Source: Bradyrhizobium sp.
Lineage (GTDB): Bacteria; Pseudomonadota; Alphaproteobacteria; Rhizobiales; Xanthobacteraceae
Assembly: GCF_016213215.1 (NCBI RefSeq)
Contig: NZ_JACRAW010000098.1
Location: forward strand, 1-64,000
Length of the DNA: 64,000 nucleotides
Direction: 5' to 3'
Below are positions 20,659 through 29,916 of the stretch, in pieces. How positions within the stretch are numbered: position 1 is the first letter of the stretch; the number at the start of each line of letters is the position of its first letter. The translations under genes and the position numbers were made by a program. The notes beneath the pieces are model-generated. The model ran no database searches. It was not told the origin of the DNA and saw only the letters and a program-made list of their open reading frames with translations.

Positions 20659-21743
20659 GGCCTTGCCTCCTTTGGCGACGGCTCATTCAGGCGCGAGTAA
20701 GTCGCGAGCGGATTGTCGATCATGATCTTGCGCACGAGATCGGCGGAAAGTCCTGGCGGCAGTGCGTCGTCGCCGTCGAATTGCCAGTGCGGATAGTCAG
20801 TAGAGAATAGGAGCAATTCGTCGGACTGCATATGATCAAACAGGCGATTTAATGTCGTTCCGTCCGGCGGCGCATCGATCGGTTGCAGTGAGAAGCGGAT
20901 GTTGCTGCGCACAATCTCGAGCGGCGGCCGATCCACCCATGGCGTCTCCATGCGGACGCCGCGCCAGAACTTGTGCAGCCGCCAGAGATAGGGCGGCAGC
21001 CAGGTGAACCCGGACTCCAGCATCACCATCTTCAGCCGGGGATAGCGGGCGAACACGCCCTCGACGATCAGGCTGGTGAGCTGGGTCTGGAACGCCTGCG
21101 CCTGCGCGACATAGTCCTCGATGTGATAGGAACCCCAGCCCACCGAAGTCGGCGGGTTGTGATAGTTCGCGCCGGCATGGATGCCGACCGGAAGGCCATG
21201 CCGTTCGGCCGCCTCATAGATCGGCCACAGGCTGCGCTTTCCGAGCGGCACGTCGCCCATCACCAGCATCAGCACCTGGACGAAGCGAGGGTCGCTCGCG
21301 CAGCGCTCGATTTCCGCGACCGATTTCGCAACGCTCTGCACGGGGATCACGATCGAGCCGCGCAGCCGCGGCTCCTCGTCCAGCCACTCCCTCGCCAGCC
21401 AGTCGTTCAGCGCGCGGCAGAACGCGTCGGCCATGTCTTCGGAAAACACCATCTGCACGCCATAGAGCGGATTGCAGATCGCGTGGCTGACCTTGAAAGG
21501 ATCGAGCACATGGCGGCGCATGTCATGCAGGCTCGATCCCGGCTTGCCCGTGTCGGGACGCCAATCCGGCCGCGCCGAGATCGGCGAGTTGGCCGGATAG
21601 GATTGCGAGACGAGATCGGTCATGCCGCGCGTCGTCACCTGGTCGCGCCAGTAGTCGTTCAGATAGGGCAGCAGGCTGGTGAGATGCGGCACCGCCGGGT
21701 GCACGTCGCAATCCACGCCGCCGGCGATGAGTTGTGCCATCAC
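20655..21743 (-). CDS. Amidohydrolase family protein (tandem paralogue, ATGA overlap)
   Basis: GGVDCDVHPAVPHLTSLLPYLNDYWRDQVTTRG...LPVGIHAGANYHNPP...LLLFSTDYPHWQFDGDD. Confidence 0.88.
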   Translation of the reverse strand: MMAQLIAGGVDCDVHPAVPHLTSLLPYLNDYWRDQVTTRGMTDLVSQSYPANSPISARPDWRPDTGKPGSSLHDMRRHVLDPFKVSHAICNPLYGVQMVFSEDMADAFCRALNDWLAREWLDEEPRLRGSIVIPVQSVAKSVAEIERCASDPRFVQVLMLVMGDVPLGKRSLWPIYEAAERHGLPVGIHAGANYHNPPTSVGWGSYHIEDYVAQAQAFQTQLTSLIVEGVFARYPRLKMVMLESGFTWLPPYLWRLHKFWRGVRMETPWVDRPPLEIVRSNIRFSLQPIDAPPDGTTLNRLFDHMQSDELLLFSTDYPHWQFDGDDALPPGLSADLVRKIMIDNPLATYSRLNEPSPKEARP

Positions 21744-21887
21744 GTTTCCTCTTCGGCCGGCTTTTCAGTCAGTTTGGCCGCGCAGCCTTGTTGCGCTATT
21801 CAAGCAGGCCTCCGCCGCCGCCGCAACACGGCAGGGCGCGTGATCATGTGCTAGTGAAGACTGACGGATTTTTCAGGGAGGCCGGGG

Positions 21888-22370
21888 ATGAAAGAACTTG
21901 TCATCATTGCGGAACAGATCGCCGCGACACTGGTTGAGCGCAAACAGACCGTCGCGGTCGCGGAATCCTCGACCGGCGGGCTGATTTCGGCTGCGCTGCT
22001 CGCCGTGCCCGGCGCATCCGCCTACTTCCTCGGCTCCGCGGTGGTCTATACCCGCGATGCGCGGCGTATCCTCATGGACATTCCCGATGATGCGATGCGG
22101 GGCATCCGCTCGGCATCGGAGCCTTACGCCAAGCTGCTCTCCGAACAGATCCGACGCCGCTTTGGTGCCGACTGGGGCGTTTCGGAAACCGGTGCCGCGG
22201 GACCTGCCGGCAACCGTTATGGCGATGCCGCCGGCCACAGCTGCATGGCGGTCGCGGGCGCGGAGACGAAGGTCACGACGCTGGAGACCGGCCTCAGCGA
22301 CCGCCGCGCCAACATGCACGCCTTCGCCGCGACGGCGATGAATTTGCTGCTGAAGGAGTTGGGGCGGTGA
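21888..22370 (+). CDS. CinA family protein (nicotinamide-nucleotide amidohydrolase)
   Basis: QTVAVAESSTGGLISAALLAVPGASAYFLGSAVVYTRDARR...GVSETGAAGPAGNRYGDAAGHSCMAVAG. Confidence 0.87.
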   Translation: MKELVIIAEQIAATLVERKQTVAVAESSTGGLISAALLAVPGASAYFLGSAVVYTRDARRILMDIPDDAMRGIRSASEPYAKLLSEQIRRRFGADWGVSETGAAGPAGNRYGDAAGHSCMAVAGAETKVTTLETGLSDRRANMHAFAATAMNLLLKELGR

Positions 22371-22476
22371 GTCTCCCGCCGCCATTGGGGAGTTAGTGGT
22401 GAGCGCTTCGCCACCCCAATGATGGTCATCACCTAGCTTGACGACCCAGTGAATGGCGTTCTCATGCATCCACATC

Positions 22477-22563
22477 GTCATCGCGAGGAGCGTCAGCGAC
22501 GAAACAATCCAGAATGTTTCTGCGGAGATATTCTGGATTGCTTCGCTTCGCTCGCAATGACGA
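22477..22563. repeat. Family-A palindromic intergenic repeat (copy 3)
   Basis: CGTCATCGCGAGGAGCGTCAGCGACGAAACAATCCAGAATG...CATTCTGGATTGCTTCGCTTCGCTCGCAATGACG-like arms. Confidence 0.83.
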
Positions 22564-22679
22564 ATCAAAACGGCCTCACCGATTCAACTTTCAAAGAAGC
22601 AGACACGACATCGCATTCTCGCGGCATGTTCTGCCCGAGTTTTGCTTCGTTCCTCACCCTCTTATCTGGCAGTCTTATC

Positions 22680-23275
22680 TGGAAGAGGGCGCAGGGAAGA
22701 CCGGGTGCCCGCTGCACCCGCGGTCTCGTGTGCAAGTAGCGCAAGAAAGCCGCACACGAGCATACAGGTACAGCGACGACACCCGGCCTTCCCTGCGCAG
22801 TGGGTTGACGGCTTATGGCGCGCTCTCCCCGGAGACGAATTCGTCTTGCCTCCGTCGCTTCGCGAATTGACGGCACATCCAAGCCCGGTTGGGTCGATGC
22901 ACCTCCGCAAAGCTTGACACCAGCAACGGGTGCCGAGACCACACGGTTTTGCCGTAAGCGGAATTCGTTCTTCGCCACAGGGTCCGATGATTTCGTGCAC
23001 GAGTTCATCGAATTTGTTGACGAAGCGAACTTGCAGCGCCGTTCGTCTTTGCGCGCCGCGAACCACTCACGGAAACCGCCCTGTGGTTTGCACCTCGCGC
23101 CGGCGCTGCCGCGTCCACCGCATCCCACCGCGCAGTTCGTGACGACTCGCGATCCGCCCCTCGTGTCGGGTGCGATGCCCGGCAACATACGCCGTTTTCT
23201 GTTTCGGGAAAAGCGAAATATTTTTGATGCGGAGTCTTGACAGGATTTGCGGTGGTTTGCCCGTCGGGCAGACCG
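22680..23275 (+). repeat. Putative dispersed structured intergenic element (RNA-like folding), not protein-coding
   Basis: 19-nt outer arms 22689-22707 GCGCAGGGAAGACCGGGTG / 22780-22798 CACCCGGCCTTCCCTGCGC (one mismatch) enclosing CTCGTGTGC (22725-22733) / GCACACGAG (22752-22760); all ORFs across it are frame-discordant. Recognised from memory as a recurrent Bradyrhizobium segment, not searched; strand assignment and outer limits approximate. Confidence 0.5.
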
Positions 23276-23290
23276 GTTTCCCACATAACC

Positions 23291-23397
23291 CGTCATTCCG
23301 GGTCGCGCGAAGCGCGAGCCCGGAATCCATCGGGCCGCGCAACGAGCCGCCGAATGGATTCCGGGCCTGCGTGCTCCGCACGCATCCCGGAATGACG
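23291..23397. repeat. Palindromic repeat, CATTCCGGG...CCCGGAATG family
   Basis: CGTCATTCCGGGTCGCGCGAAGCGCGAGCCCGGAATCC ... GGATTCCGGGCC...GCATCCCGGAATGACG. Confidence 0.8.
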
Positions 23398-23417
23398 GCT
23401 CTGTGGCGCGAGAGACC

Positions 23418-23498
23418 GTAGGGCGGATTAGCCGAAGGCGTAATCCGCCTCCTTGTTCGACGCTGAGCGGCGGATTACGCCGCGCTGATCCGCCCTAC
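23418..23498. repeat. Palindromic repeat, GTAGGGCGGATTA...CGCCCTAC family
   Basis: GTAGGGCGGATTAGCCGAAGGCGTAATCCGCC ... GGCGGATTACGCCGCGCTGATCCGCCCTAC. Confidence 0.8.
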
Positions 23499-23522
23499 GA
23501 TACTACGATACTGAATCCATAT

Positions 23523-23605
23523 CGTCTTTGCGAGCGAAGCGAAGCAATCCAGAATGTTCCCGCGGAGACACTCTCGATTGCTTCGTCGCCTTGCTCCTAG
23601 GAATG
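23523..23605. repeat. Family-A palindromic intergenic repeat (copy 4, degenerate right arm)
   Basis: CGTCTTTGCGAGCGAAGCGAAGCAATCCAGAATG ... GATTGCTTCGTCGCCTTGCTCCTAG. Confidence 0.7.
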
Positions 23606-23631
23606 AAAGTCCAGCGGAAGGGCGCTACGTC

Positions 23632-24972
23632 TCACCGCTCCCGGAACGCGCGCATGAGCTGGTCGCTGAGCGGCTTCATCAGGTAGGAGAACATGGTCCG
23701 GTCGCCGGTCTGGACGAAGGCTTCGACCGGCATGCCGGGGATCAGCTTGACATCGCCGAGGCGCCTGACCTCCTCCGCCGGCATCGAGACGCGGATGGTG
23801 TAGTAGCTCTGACCGGTGCGCTGGTCCGTGGTGACATCGGGCGAGACGCGGGTGACGACGCCGCTCAGCTCGGGGGTGGTGTGCTGGTTGAAGGCGGACA
23901 GGCGCAGCAGCGTCTTCTGGCCGACCTGCAGCTTGTCGATGTCTGCCGGATTGACCTTGGCCTCGACCTGGAGGTCGTCGGCCTGCGGCACGATCAACAT
24001 GAGTGCGTCGCCGGCGGTGACGACGCCGCCGACGGTGTGGACCGTCGACTGCAGCACCATGCCGTCCTGCGGGGCGCGGATGTCGACCCGGCGGAGCTGG
24101 TCCTCGGCGGTGACCTTGCGCTCGATCAGCTCGCCGATCCTGTCGTTGGTCTCGCGCAGGTCCTTGGAGACCTCGCTCACCATGTCCCTGTCGATCTGGA
24201 TGATCTGCAGCTCGATCTCGGTGATCTTGCCCTTGGCCTGGGCGCGCGAGGCGATGTATTGCGCCCGCTCGCCGGTAAGCCGCGCGGCGTCGCGCTCGAG
24301 CGTCGTCAGGCGCGAAATCTGCACCAGGTGCTTCTCGTAGAGCTCGCGCACGCCGTCGAGCTCCTTCTGCACCAGCACAATCTCCCGGTCCTTGGCTGTC
24401 TCCTGGGCGGCGAGGCCGGCGATCTCGTTGTTCAGCTGGGTGACGCGCTCGCGCAGCTGCGCCTTCTGCCCGGCCCGGCCGGTGACGCGGACCTCGAACA
24501 GTTTGCTTTCGCTCGCCATCAGCGACTTCACCTCGGGATCGCCCGCGCGCTCGAGCAGCTGCGCCGGGAATTCGAGTGCGTCGAGGCCGCGCTGCTCGGC
24601 CTGCAGACGCGCGGCGCGAGCGAGCGCGGCGTCGAGGTTCTTGGTGACAATGGCAAGGTTGGCCCTGGTGATCGTGTCGTCGAGGCGCACCAGGATGTCG
24701 CCCGTCTTGACCACATCGCCGTCGCGGGCGCGCAGTTCGCCGACCACGCCGCCGGTCGGATGCTGGACCTTCTTCACGTTGGATTCGACGACGATCTGGC
24801 CCGGCGCGATCAGCGCGCCCGAGATCGCGACCGTCGAGGCCCACCCGCCGAGCCCGCCCGCAAGGACGATCATGACCGCAAGGCCCAGGATCAGGTGCAG
24901 CCGGATCGACTCCCGCACGCCCTTGGCGGCTTCCTCGGCTTTAGCGGCCGTGGTCTTCGGAAGCGCCTTCAT
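23632..24972 (-). CDS. HlyD family type I secretion periplasmic adaptor subunit
   Basis: MKALPKTTAAKAEEAAKGVRESIRLHLILGLAVMIVLAGGLGGWASTVAISGALIAPGQIVVESNVKKVQHPTGGVVGELRARDGDVV...GMPVEAFVQTGDRTMFSYLMKPLSDQLMRAFRER. Confidence 0.93.
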   Translation of the reverse strand: MKALPKTTAAKAEEAAKGVRESIRLHLILGLAVMIVLAGGLGGWASTVAISGALIAPGQIVVESNVKKVQHPTGGVVGELRARDGDVVKTGDILVRLDDTITRANLAIVTKNLDAALARAARLQAEQRGLDALEFPAQLLERAGDPEVKSLMASESKLFEVRVTGRAGQKAQLRERVTQLNNEIAGLAAQETAKDREIVLVQKELDGVRELYEKHLVQISRLTTLERDAARLTGERAQYIASRAQAKGKITEIELQIIQIDRDMVSEVSKDLRETNDRIGELIERKVTAEDQLRRVDIRAPQDGMVLQSTVHTVGGVVTAGDALMLIVPQADDLQVEAKVNPADIDKLQVGQKTLLRLSAFNQHTTPELSGVVTRVSPDVTTDQRTGQSYYTIRVSMPAEEVRRLGDVKLIPGMPVEAFVQTGDRTMFSYLMKPLSDQLMRAFRER

Positions 24973-26717
24973 GGTTTGGCCGCTCCTGAATCGGAGACGA
25001 TCTTGATCGGCGAAGGCGCCGCCACGCGCGGCTGCAGCACCTGGGCCAGCACCTGCTCCTTCGGCCCGAACGCCTGCATGCGGCCGTCGCGCAGCACGAG
25101 GATCTGGTCGACCGCCTCGATGCCGATCGGCCGGTGCGCGACCACGATCACGATCGCACCACGCTCGCGCGCCGCGCGCACCGCGCGCGTCAGCGCCTCG
25201 TCGCCCTCCGTGTCGAGATTGGAGTTCGGCTCGTCGAGCACGATCAGGAACGGATTGCCATAAAGCGCGCGCGCCAGCGCCACCCGCTGAGCCTGTCCGG
25301 CGGAGAGCGAGGTGCCCTGCTCGCCGACCTGGGTGTTGTAGCCGTCGCGCATCTTGATGATCATCTCGTGCACGCCGGCCTCCTTGGCGGCCGCGATGAT
25401 CTGTTCCGAGCTCGCCTCGGGATCGAAGCGGCAGATGTTCTGCGCGATGGTTCCGGCGAATAATTCGACGTCCTGCGGCAGATAGCCGATGTGGCGGCCG
25501 AGCACGTCCGACGACCACTGGTCGAGCGCCGCGCCGTCGAGCCGCACCTTGCCGCGCACCGGCTGCCAGACCCCGACCAGCGCCCGGATCAGCGATGACT
25601 TGCCCGAGCCGCTCGGGCCGATGACCCCAAGCCCGTTGCCGGCGTTGAGCACGAAGTTCGCGTCCTGCACGATGACTTTCTGGTCGCCCGGCGCGACGAT
25701 GCTGACGCCCTCGACCGACAGCCGGTTCGACGGAGGCTGCAGCAGGGTCGGCGCCTCGTGCGGCGGCAACTGTTCGAGCAGAATGTTGAGCCGGTGCCAG
25801 CTCTGGCGGGCGGCGACGAAGGCCTTCCAGTGCGCGATCGCAAGATCGACCGGCGCGAGCGCCCGGGCGCTCAGGATAGAGCCAGCGATGATGATGCCGG
25901 CGGTCGCCTCCTGGTGAATGACGAGATAGGCCCCGACCGCGAGCACGGCCGATTGCAGCATCATGCGCAGGACCTTGGCGACGGCACCCAGCCCGCCGGT
26001 GACGTCGCTGGCGCGCTGATTGCCCTCAAGGTACTTCTCGTTGACTTCGCCCCACCGCCGCGACATGCGGCCGGACATTCCCATCGCCACCAGCACTTCG
26101 GCGTTGCGACGGCTCGCCGCGGCGAGATCGTTGCGTCGCGCGGCAAGCCCAATCGCTTCGCGCGCCGGCTGCCGCGCCATGAATTCGGTGATCAGCGTCA
26201 GGCCGACCAGGATGATCGCGCCGATCAGCGCGGTGACGCCGATCAGGACGTGAAACGCAAAGCAGATGGCGAGATAGAGCGGCAGCCACGGCAGGTCGAA
26301 GAACGCACCCGGGCCCATGCTGCCGAGGAAGGAACGCACGTTGTCGAGGTCGCGCAGCGGCTGCAGGCCCTCGTTGCGGTTACCGATCATCAGCGGCAGG
26401 CGGATGACGCTGTCGAACACCCGATTGTTGAGGGTTTCGTCGAGCGCGGTTCCGACCCGGCCCAGGATGCGGCCGCGGATCGTGTCGAGCACACCCTGGG
26501 CGATGTACAGGCCGCACGCCAGAATGATCAGGCCGACCAGCGTCGGCACGCTGCGGCTGGGAAGCACCCGGTCGTAGATCTCGAGCATGAAGATCGACCC
26601 GGTCAGATAGAGCAGGTTGATCATGCAGCTCATCACGCCGACGCCGATGAACGCGCTGCGGCAGGCGCGCAGCGCGTCGCCGAGTTCGGAACGCCGGACG
26701 CCGGGAACGGCTGCCAT
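24969..26717 (-). CDS. Type I secretion system permease/ATPase (PrtD family)
   Basis: CMINLLYLTGSIFMLEIYDRVLPSRSVPTLVGL...GVIGPSGSGKSSLIRALVGVW...LSAGQAQRVALARALYGNPFLIVLDEPNSNLD; ATGA overlap with the HlyD gene. Confidence 0.94.
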   Translation of the reverse strand: MAAVPGVRRSELGDALRACRSAFIGVGVMSCMINLLYLTGSIFMLEIYDRVLPSRSVPTLVGLIILACGLYIAQGVLDTIRGRILGRVGTALDETLNNRVFDSVIRLPLMIGNRNEGLQPLRDLDNVRSFLGSMGPGAFFDLPWLPLYLAICFAFHVLIGVTALIGAIILVGLTLITEFMARQPAREAIGLAARRNDLAAASRRNAEVLVAMGMSGRMSRRWGEVNEKYLEGNQRASDVTGGLGAVAKVLRMMLQSAVLAVGAYLVIHQEATAGIIIAGSILSARALAPVDLAIAHWKAFVAARQSWHRLNILLEQLPPHEAPTLLQPPSNRLSVEGVSIVAPGDQKVIVQDANFVLNAGNGLGVIGPSGSGKSSLIRALVGVWQPVRGKVRLDGAALDQWSSDVLGRHIGYLPQDVELFAGTIAQNICRFDPEASSEQIIAAAKEAGVHEMIIKMRDGYNTQVGEQGTSLSAGQAQRVALARALYGNPFLIVLDEPNSNLDTEGDEALTRAVRAARERGAIVIVVAHRPIGIEAVDQILVLRDGRMQAFGPKEQVLAQVLQPRVAAPSPIKIVSDSGAAKP

Positions 26718-26967
26718 CAGTCCTGATCTCTTCGGGTGTGGGGTCGTCGGACCCCTGATTCACAAAGCAAATTGGAAGTGCACGCAGCGCCTATTAATAC
26801 CGGTTTTTGCCGGCAGCGTCCAATGGTGTGGCGTTAACCGTAAAGCTGGGCCGAAGGGGCGTGCGCAGGAAAGGGCGCCTTGCCGCCAAGGCTTCCCTTT
26901 CACCTCTCTCCGTACGCGGCGAATAGACCGTGCGAGCAGTCTGGCTTCGCGGCTGCCAATGTCGCCG

Positions 26968-27237
26968 CTACAGCCGGCCGCCGGTGCGGACCAGGCGCAC
27001 CACCACAAGCAGGATGACGGCGCCGATGGCGGAATAGATGATCTCCGAGACGAGACCGGTACCGAGACGAATGCCGAGCCGCGGGAACAGGAAGCTCGCG
27101 ATCAGCGCACCGAGGATGCCGATCACGATATCGCCGACGATGCCGAAGCCGGTCCCGTGCACGATCTTGCCCGCCAGCCAGCCGGCCACCAGACCGACGA
27201 ACAGGATGACCAGAATGCCTTCGTTGGAAATGTACAT
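26968..27237 (-). CDS. GlsB/YeaQ/YmgE family stress response membrane protein
   Basis: MYISNEGILVILFVGLVAGWLAGKIVHGTGFGIVGDIVIGILGALIASFLFPRLGI. Confidence 0.88.
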   Translation of the reverse strand: MYISNEGILVILFVGLVAGWLAGKIVHGTGFGIVGDIVIGILGALIASFLFPRLGIRLGTGLVSEIIYSAIGAVILLVVVRLVRTGGRL

Positions 27238-27335
27238 ATGCGATCCCCCTCGATTGTCCGCATCGGCCGCCGCCGGAACCTAGCGGCAATCGCCGGACAA
27301 GACGATCGAATTTTCCGGATTTTCAACCGGTCAGG

Positions 27336-28313
27336 TCAGGTCGTTGACAGGGCCGGCTCTGCCAGTACGCAGCGCGCGGTGCGGCCGGGCGAAATCGCCA
27401 CGTTGGGCGGCAATTGTTCGTGGCAGCGCGGCTGCGCGAAGGCGCAGCGCGGCGCGAAGGAGCAGCTGTGCGGCACCTTGTCGAGCGAGGGCGGCGTCCC
27501 GGGTATCGTCTCCAGCCGCTGGCCGCGGCTTGTGCCATGGACCGTGGAAGCGAGCAGCCCCCTGGCATAGGGGTGAGCCGGCGAGCGCACGATGTCGCGC
27601 AGCGTGCCCTGCTCGACGATCTGGCCCGCATACATCACCGCGACCCGGTCGCAGATCTCGATCGCGACGCCGATGTCGTGGGTGACGAAGATGACCGACA
27701 TGCCGAACTCGCGCTGCAGCTCCCGAAGCAGTAGCAGGATCTGGATCTGGACGGTGGCATCGAGCGCCGTGGTCGGCTCGTCCGCGAGCAGGATTTTCGG
27801 CCGGCAGGCGAGCGCCAGCGCGATCATGGCACGCTGGCGCATGCCGCCGGACATTTCATGCGGGTAGGAATCGAGCCGGCGCCTGGCGGAGGGAATGCGC
27901 ACCACCTCCAGCATCTGGAGCGCGCGGGCCCTTGCTTCCGCGTGGCTCCTGCCTTCGTGACGCACCACGGTCTCGGCGATCTGCCGGCCGATGGTGTAGA
28001 CGGGATCGAGCGCCAGCGCCGGCTCCTGGAAGATCATCGAGACCGTCTGGCCTCGGAACGCGCTCAGTTCCTCCTCCCCCAGCGCCAGCACTTCGCGCCC
28101 GAGCACCTTGACGCTGCCCGAGATCTGCGTCCGCTTCTTCGGCAACAGCCGCATCAAGGCGCGCAGCGTGACGCTCTTGCCCGAGCCGGACTCGCCGAGA
28201 AGGCCGAGCACCTCGCCATCGCCGAGCGACAGACTGAGATCGTTCACGGCATGGACCGTGCGCTCGCCGGTGAAGCGAATGTTGAGGCCGTTGATCTCGA
28301 CGAGCCGGGTCAT
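27336..28313 (-). CDS. Peptide-type ABC transporter ATP-binding protein (DppD-like)
   Basis: [23 protein letters not shown]...[32 protein letters not shown]...oligopeptide/dipeptide C-terminal region. Confidence 0.93.
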   Translation of the reverse strand: MTRLVEINGLNIRFTGERTVHAVNDLSLSLGDGEVLGLLGESGSGKSVTLRALMRLLPKKRTQISGSVKVLGREVLALGEEELSAFRGQTVSMIFQEPALALDPVYTIGRQIAETVVRHEGRSHAEARARALQMLEVVRIPSARRRLDSYPHEMSGGMRQRAMIALALACRPKILLADEPTTALDATVQIQILLLLRELQREFGMSVIFVTHDIGVAIEICDRVAVMYAGQIVEQGTLRDIVRSPAHPYARGLLASTVHGTSRGQRLETIPGTPPSLDKVPHSCSFAPRCAFAQPRCHEQLPPNVAISPGRTARCVLAEPALSTT

Positions 28314-29722
28314 GGCAGCTTCGGCACTTTCGTGTGGAAGTCGGTGGCGCGCTGGAACGCGGCCCCGATGGTGAGCAGCGTCGCTTCGTCGAAGGAGCGG
28401 CCGATGAGCTGCATGCCGACGGGAAGACCGCTCCTGGTGAAGCCGCTCGGTACGACCAGCGACGGCAGGCCGAGATAGTTGATCGGCCGGGTGAACAGCG
28501 TGACGCGCTGGATCATCGCCGCCGCGTCCGGGCCGGCGCCGACGTCGCTGTCTTCGATGGTGGGAGCCGGCACCGGAGACGCCGGCGCCAGAACGGCATC
28601 GACGGCGAAGGTGGCGGCCATCTGCGCGGCGAGCGCGGAAGCGCGCCAGCGCATGGCTTCCAGATAGGTGACGGCGGGAATGGCGAGGCCGTATTGCAGG
28701 CGCATCAACACCTGCGGGCTGTAATCCTGCGGCCGCTCGATCATCCAGCGCTTGTGGAACGCCGCCGATTCCGCCGCGAGCACGATCATGCTCGCAGCCG
28801 ACATTTGCCGCTGGTCGGGCAGCTCGACCTTGACGATGTCGGCCCCCTCCCGCTTCAGCACGGCAATGGTCTCGTCGAGCACGCGGGCGACCTCGCTATC
28901 GAGATCGTCGACATAGAAGGCGGTCGGCACGCCGATCTTCAGGCCCTTGAGCGAACTCCTGGTCGCGGCGACATAGTCCTGGACGGGCGCGGTGCTCGCG
29001 GTGGGATCCTCCGGATCAGGTCCGGCGATGAGGGCGAGCAACAGCGCGCAGTCCTCCGCGGTGCGCGCCAGCGGCCCCACGGTGTCGAGCGACTGCGACA
29101 GCGGCATGGCGCCGGCGCGGCTGACGCGGCCATAGGTCGTCTTCAAGCCGGTGACGCCGCAGAAATGCGCGGGCAGACGGATCGAACCGCCGGTGTCGGA
29201 GCCGAGCGCGCCGAAGGTCAGCCGCGCCGCCACCGCCGCGCCCGAGCCGGACGACGAGCCGCCGGTGATGTGCGCGGGCGCGAAAGGATTATGCACCGCG
29301 CCGTAATGGCTGTTGTGGCCGGTCGCGCCGTAGGCGAATTCCGCCATTTGCAGCGAGCCGAGGCGGATGGAGCCTGCATCCTTCAGGCGCTGCAAGGCAG
29401 TCGACGTAGTGGCGGCCACGAAGTCGCGGCGGATCAGCGAGCCGCACGTCACGACCTTGCCGGCGTCGTAATACATGTCCTTGTGCGCGAGCGGCACGCC
29501 GTGCAGCGGCCCGCGCAACTCGCCACCGGCCAGCGCCGCGTCGGCCTCATGGGCGGCCTTCAGCGCCGCTTCCGCCTCGATCGCCATGAAGGCGTTCAGG
29601 CGCGGGTGCCATTCCGCAATGCGGTGCAGGCAGGCGCGGGTCGCCTCGTGCGAGGACAGTTGCTTCATCGCGATCGCACGCGCGACCTCGACGAGGCTCA
29701 TCAGGGCCGGATCGAGGCTCAT
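28310..29722 (-). CDS. Amidase (amidase signature family)
   Basis: MSLDPALMSLVEVARAIAMKQLSSHEATRACLHRI...PLHGVPLAHKDMYYDAGKVVTCGS...ITGGSSSGSGAAVAARLTFGALGSDTGGSIRLPAHFCG. Confidence 0.92.
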   Translation of the reverse strand: MSLDPALMSLVEVARAIAMKQLSSHEATRACLHRIAEWHPRLNAFMAIEAEAALKAAHEADAALAGGELRGPLHGVPLAHKDMYYDAGKVVTCGSLIRRDFVAATTSTALQRLKDAGSIRLGSLQMAEFAYGATGHNSHYGAVHNPFAPAHITGGSSSGSGAAVAARLTFGALGSDTGGSIRLPAHFCGVTGLKTTYGRVSRAGAMPLSQSLDTVGPLARTAEDCALLLALIAGPDPEDPTASTAPVQDYVAATRSSLKGLKIGVPTAFYVDDLDSEVARVLDETIAVLKREGADIVKVELPDQRQMSAASMIVLAAESAAFHKRWMIERPQDYSPQVLMRLQYGLAIPAVTYLEAMRWRASALAAQMAATFAVDAVLAPASPVPAPTIEDSDVGAGPDAAAMIQRVTLFTRPINYLGLPSLVVPSGFTRSGLPVGMQLIGRSFDEATLLTIGAAFQRATDFHTKVPKLP

Positions 29723-29916
29723 TTCGACACCTTCGTCATCTGCGCGAGCACATACATCGCCGGCTCGAGGTCGAACGGCAGGCTGCCGGCGATCGGCGCG
29801 AAGGCGTCGAACGCGGGGCAGATCGAATTCGCAACGCGCGTTGCGGCCTCGTCGTCGACGGGCAGATCGGCGACGCGAGCCATCATCCTGATTTCTTTTG
29901 CGGTCGGTTTGGTCAT
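29719..29916 (-). CDS. 65-aa GatC/AtzG-like small protein, possible amidase partner
   Basis: [69 protein letters not shown] overlaps on both sides. Confidence 0.65.
   Translation of the reverse strand: MTKPTAKEIRMMARVADLPVDDEAATRVANSICPAFDAFAPIAGSLPFDLEPAMYVLAQMTKVSK

Noticed and set aside
22565-23296. ORF-track minus-strand 243-aa and overlapping plus-strand ORFs
   Set aside because: Lie across a structured repeat element; no frame has domain-like sequence
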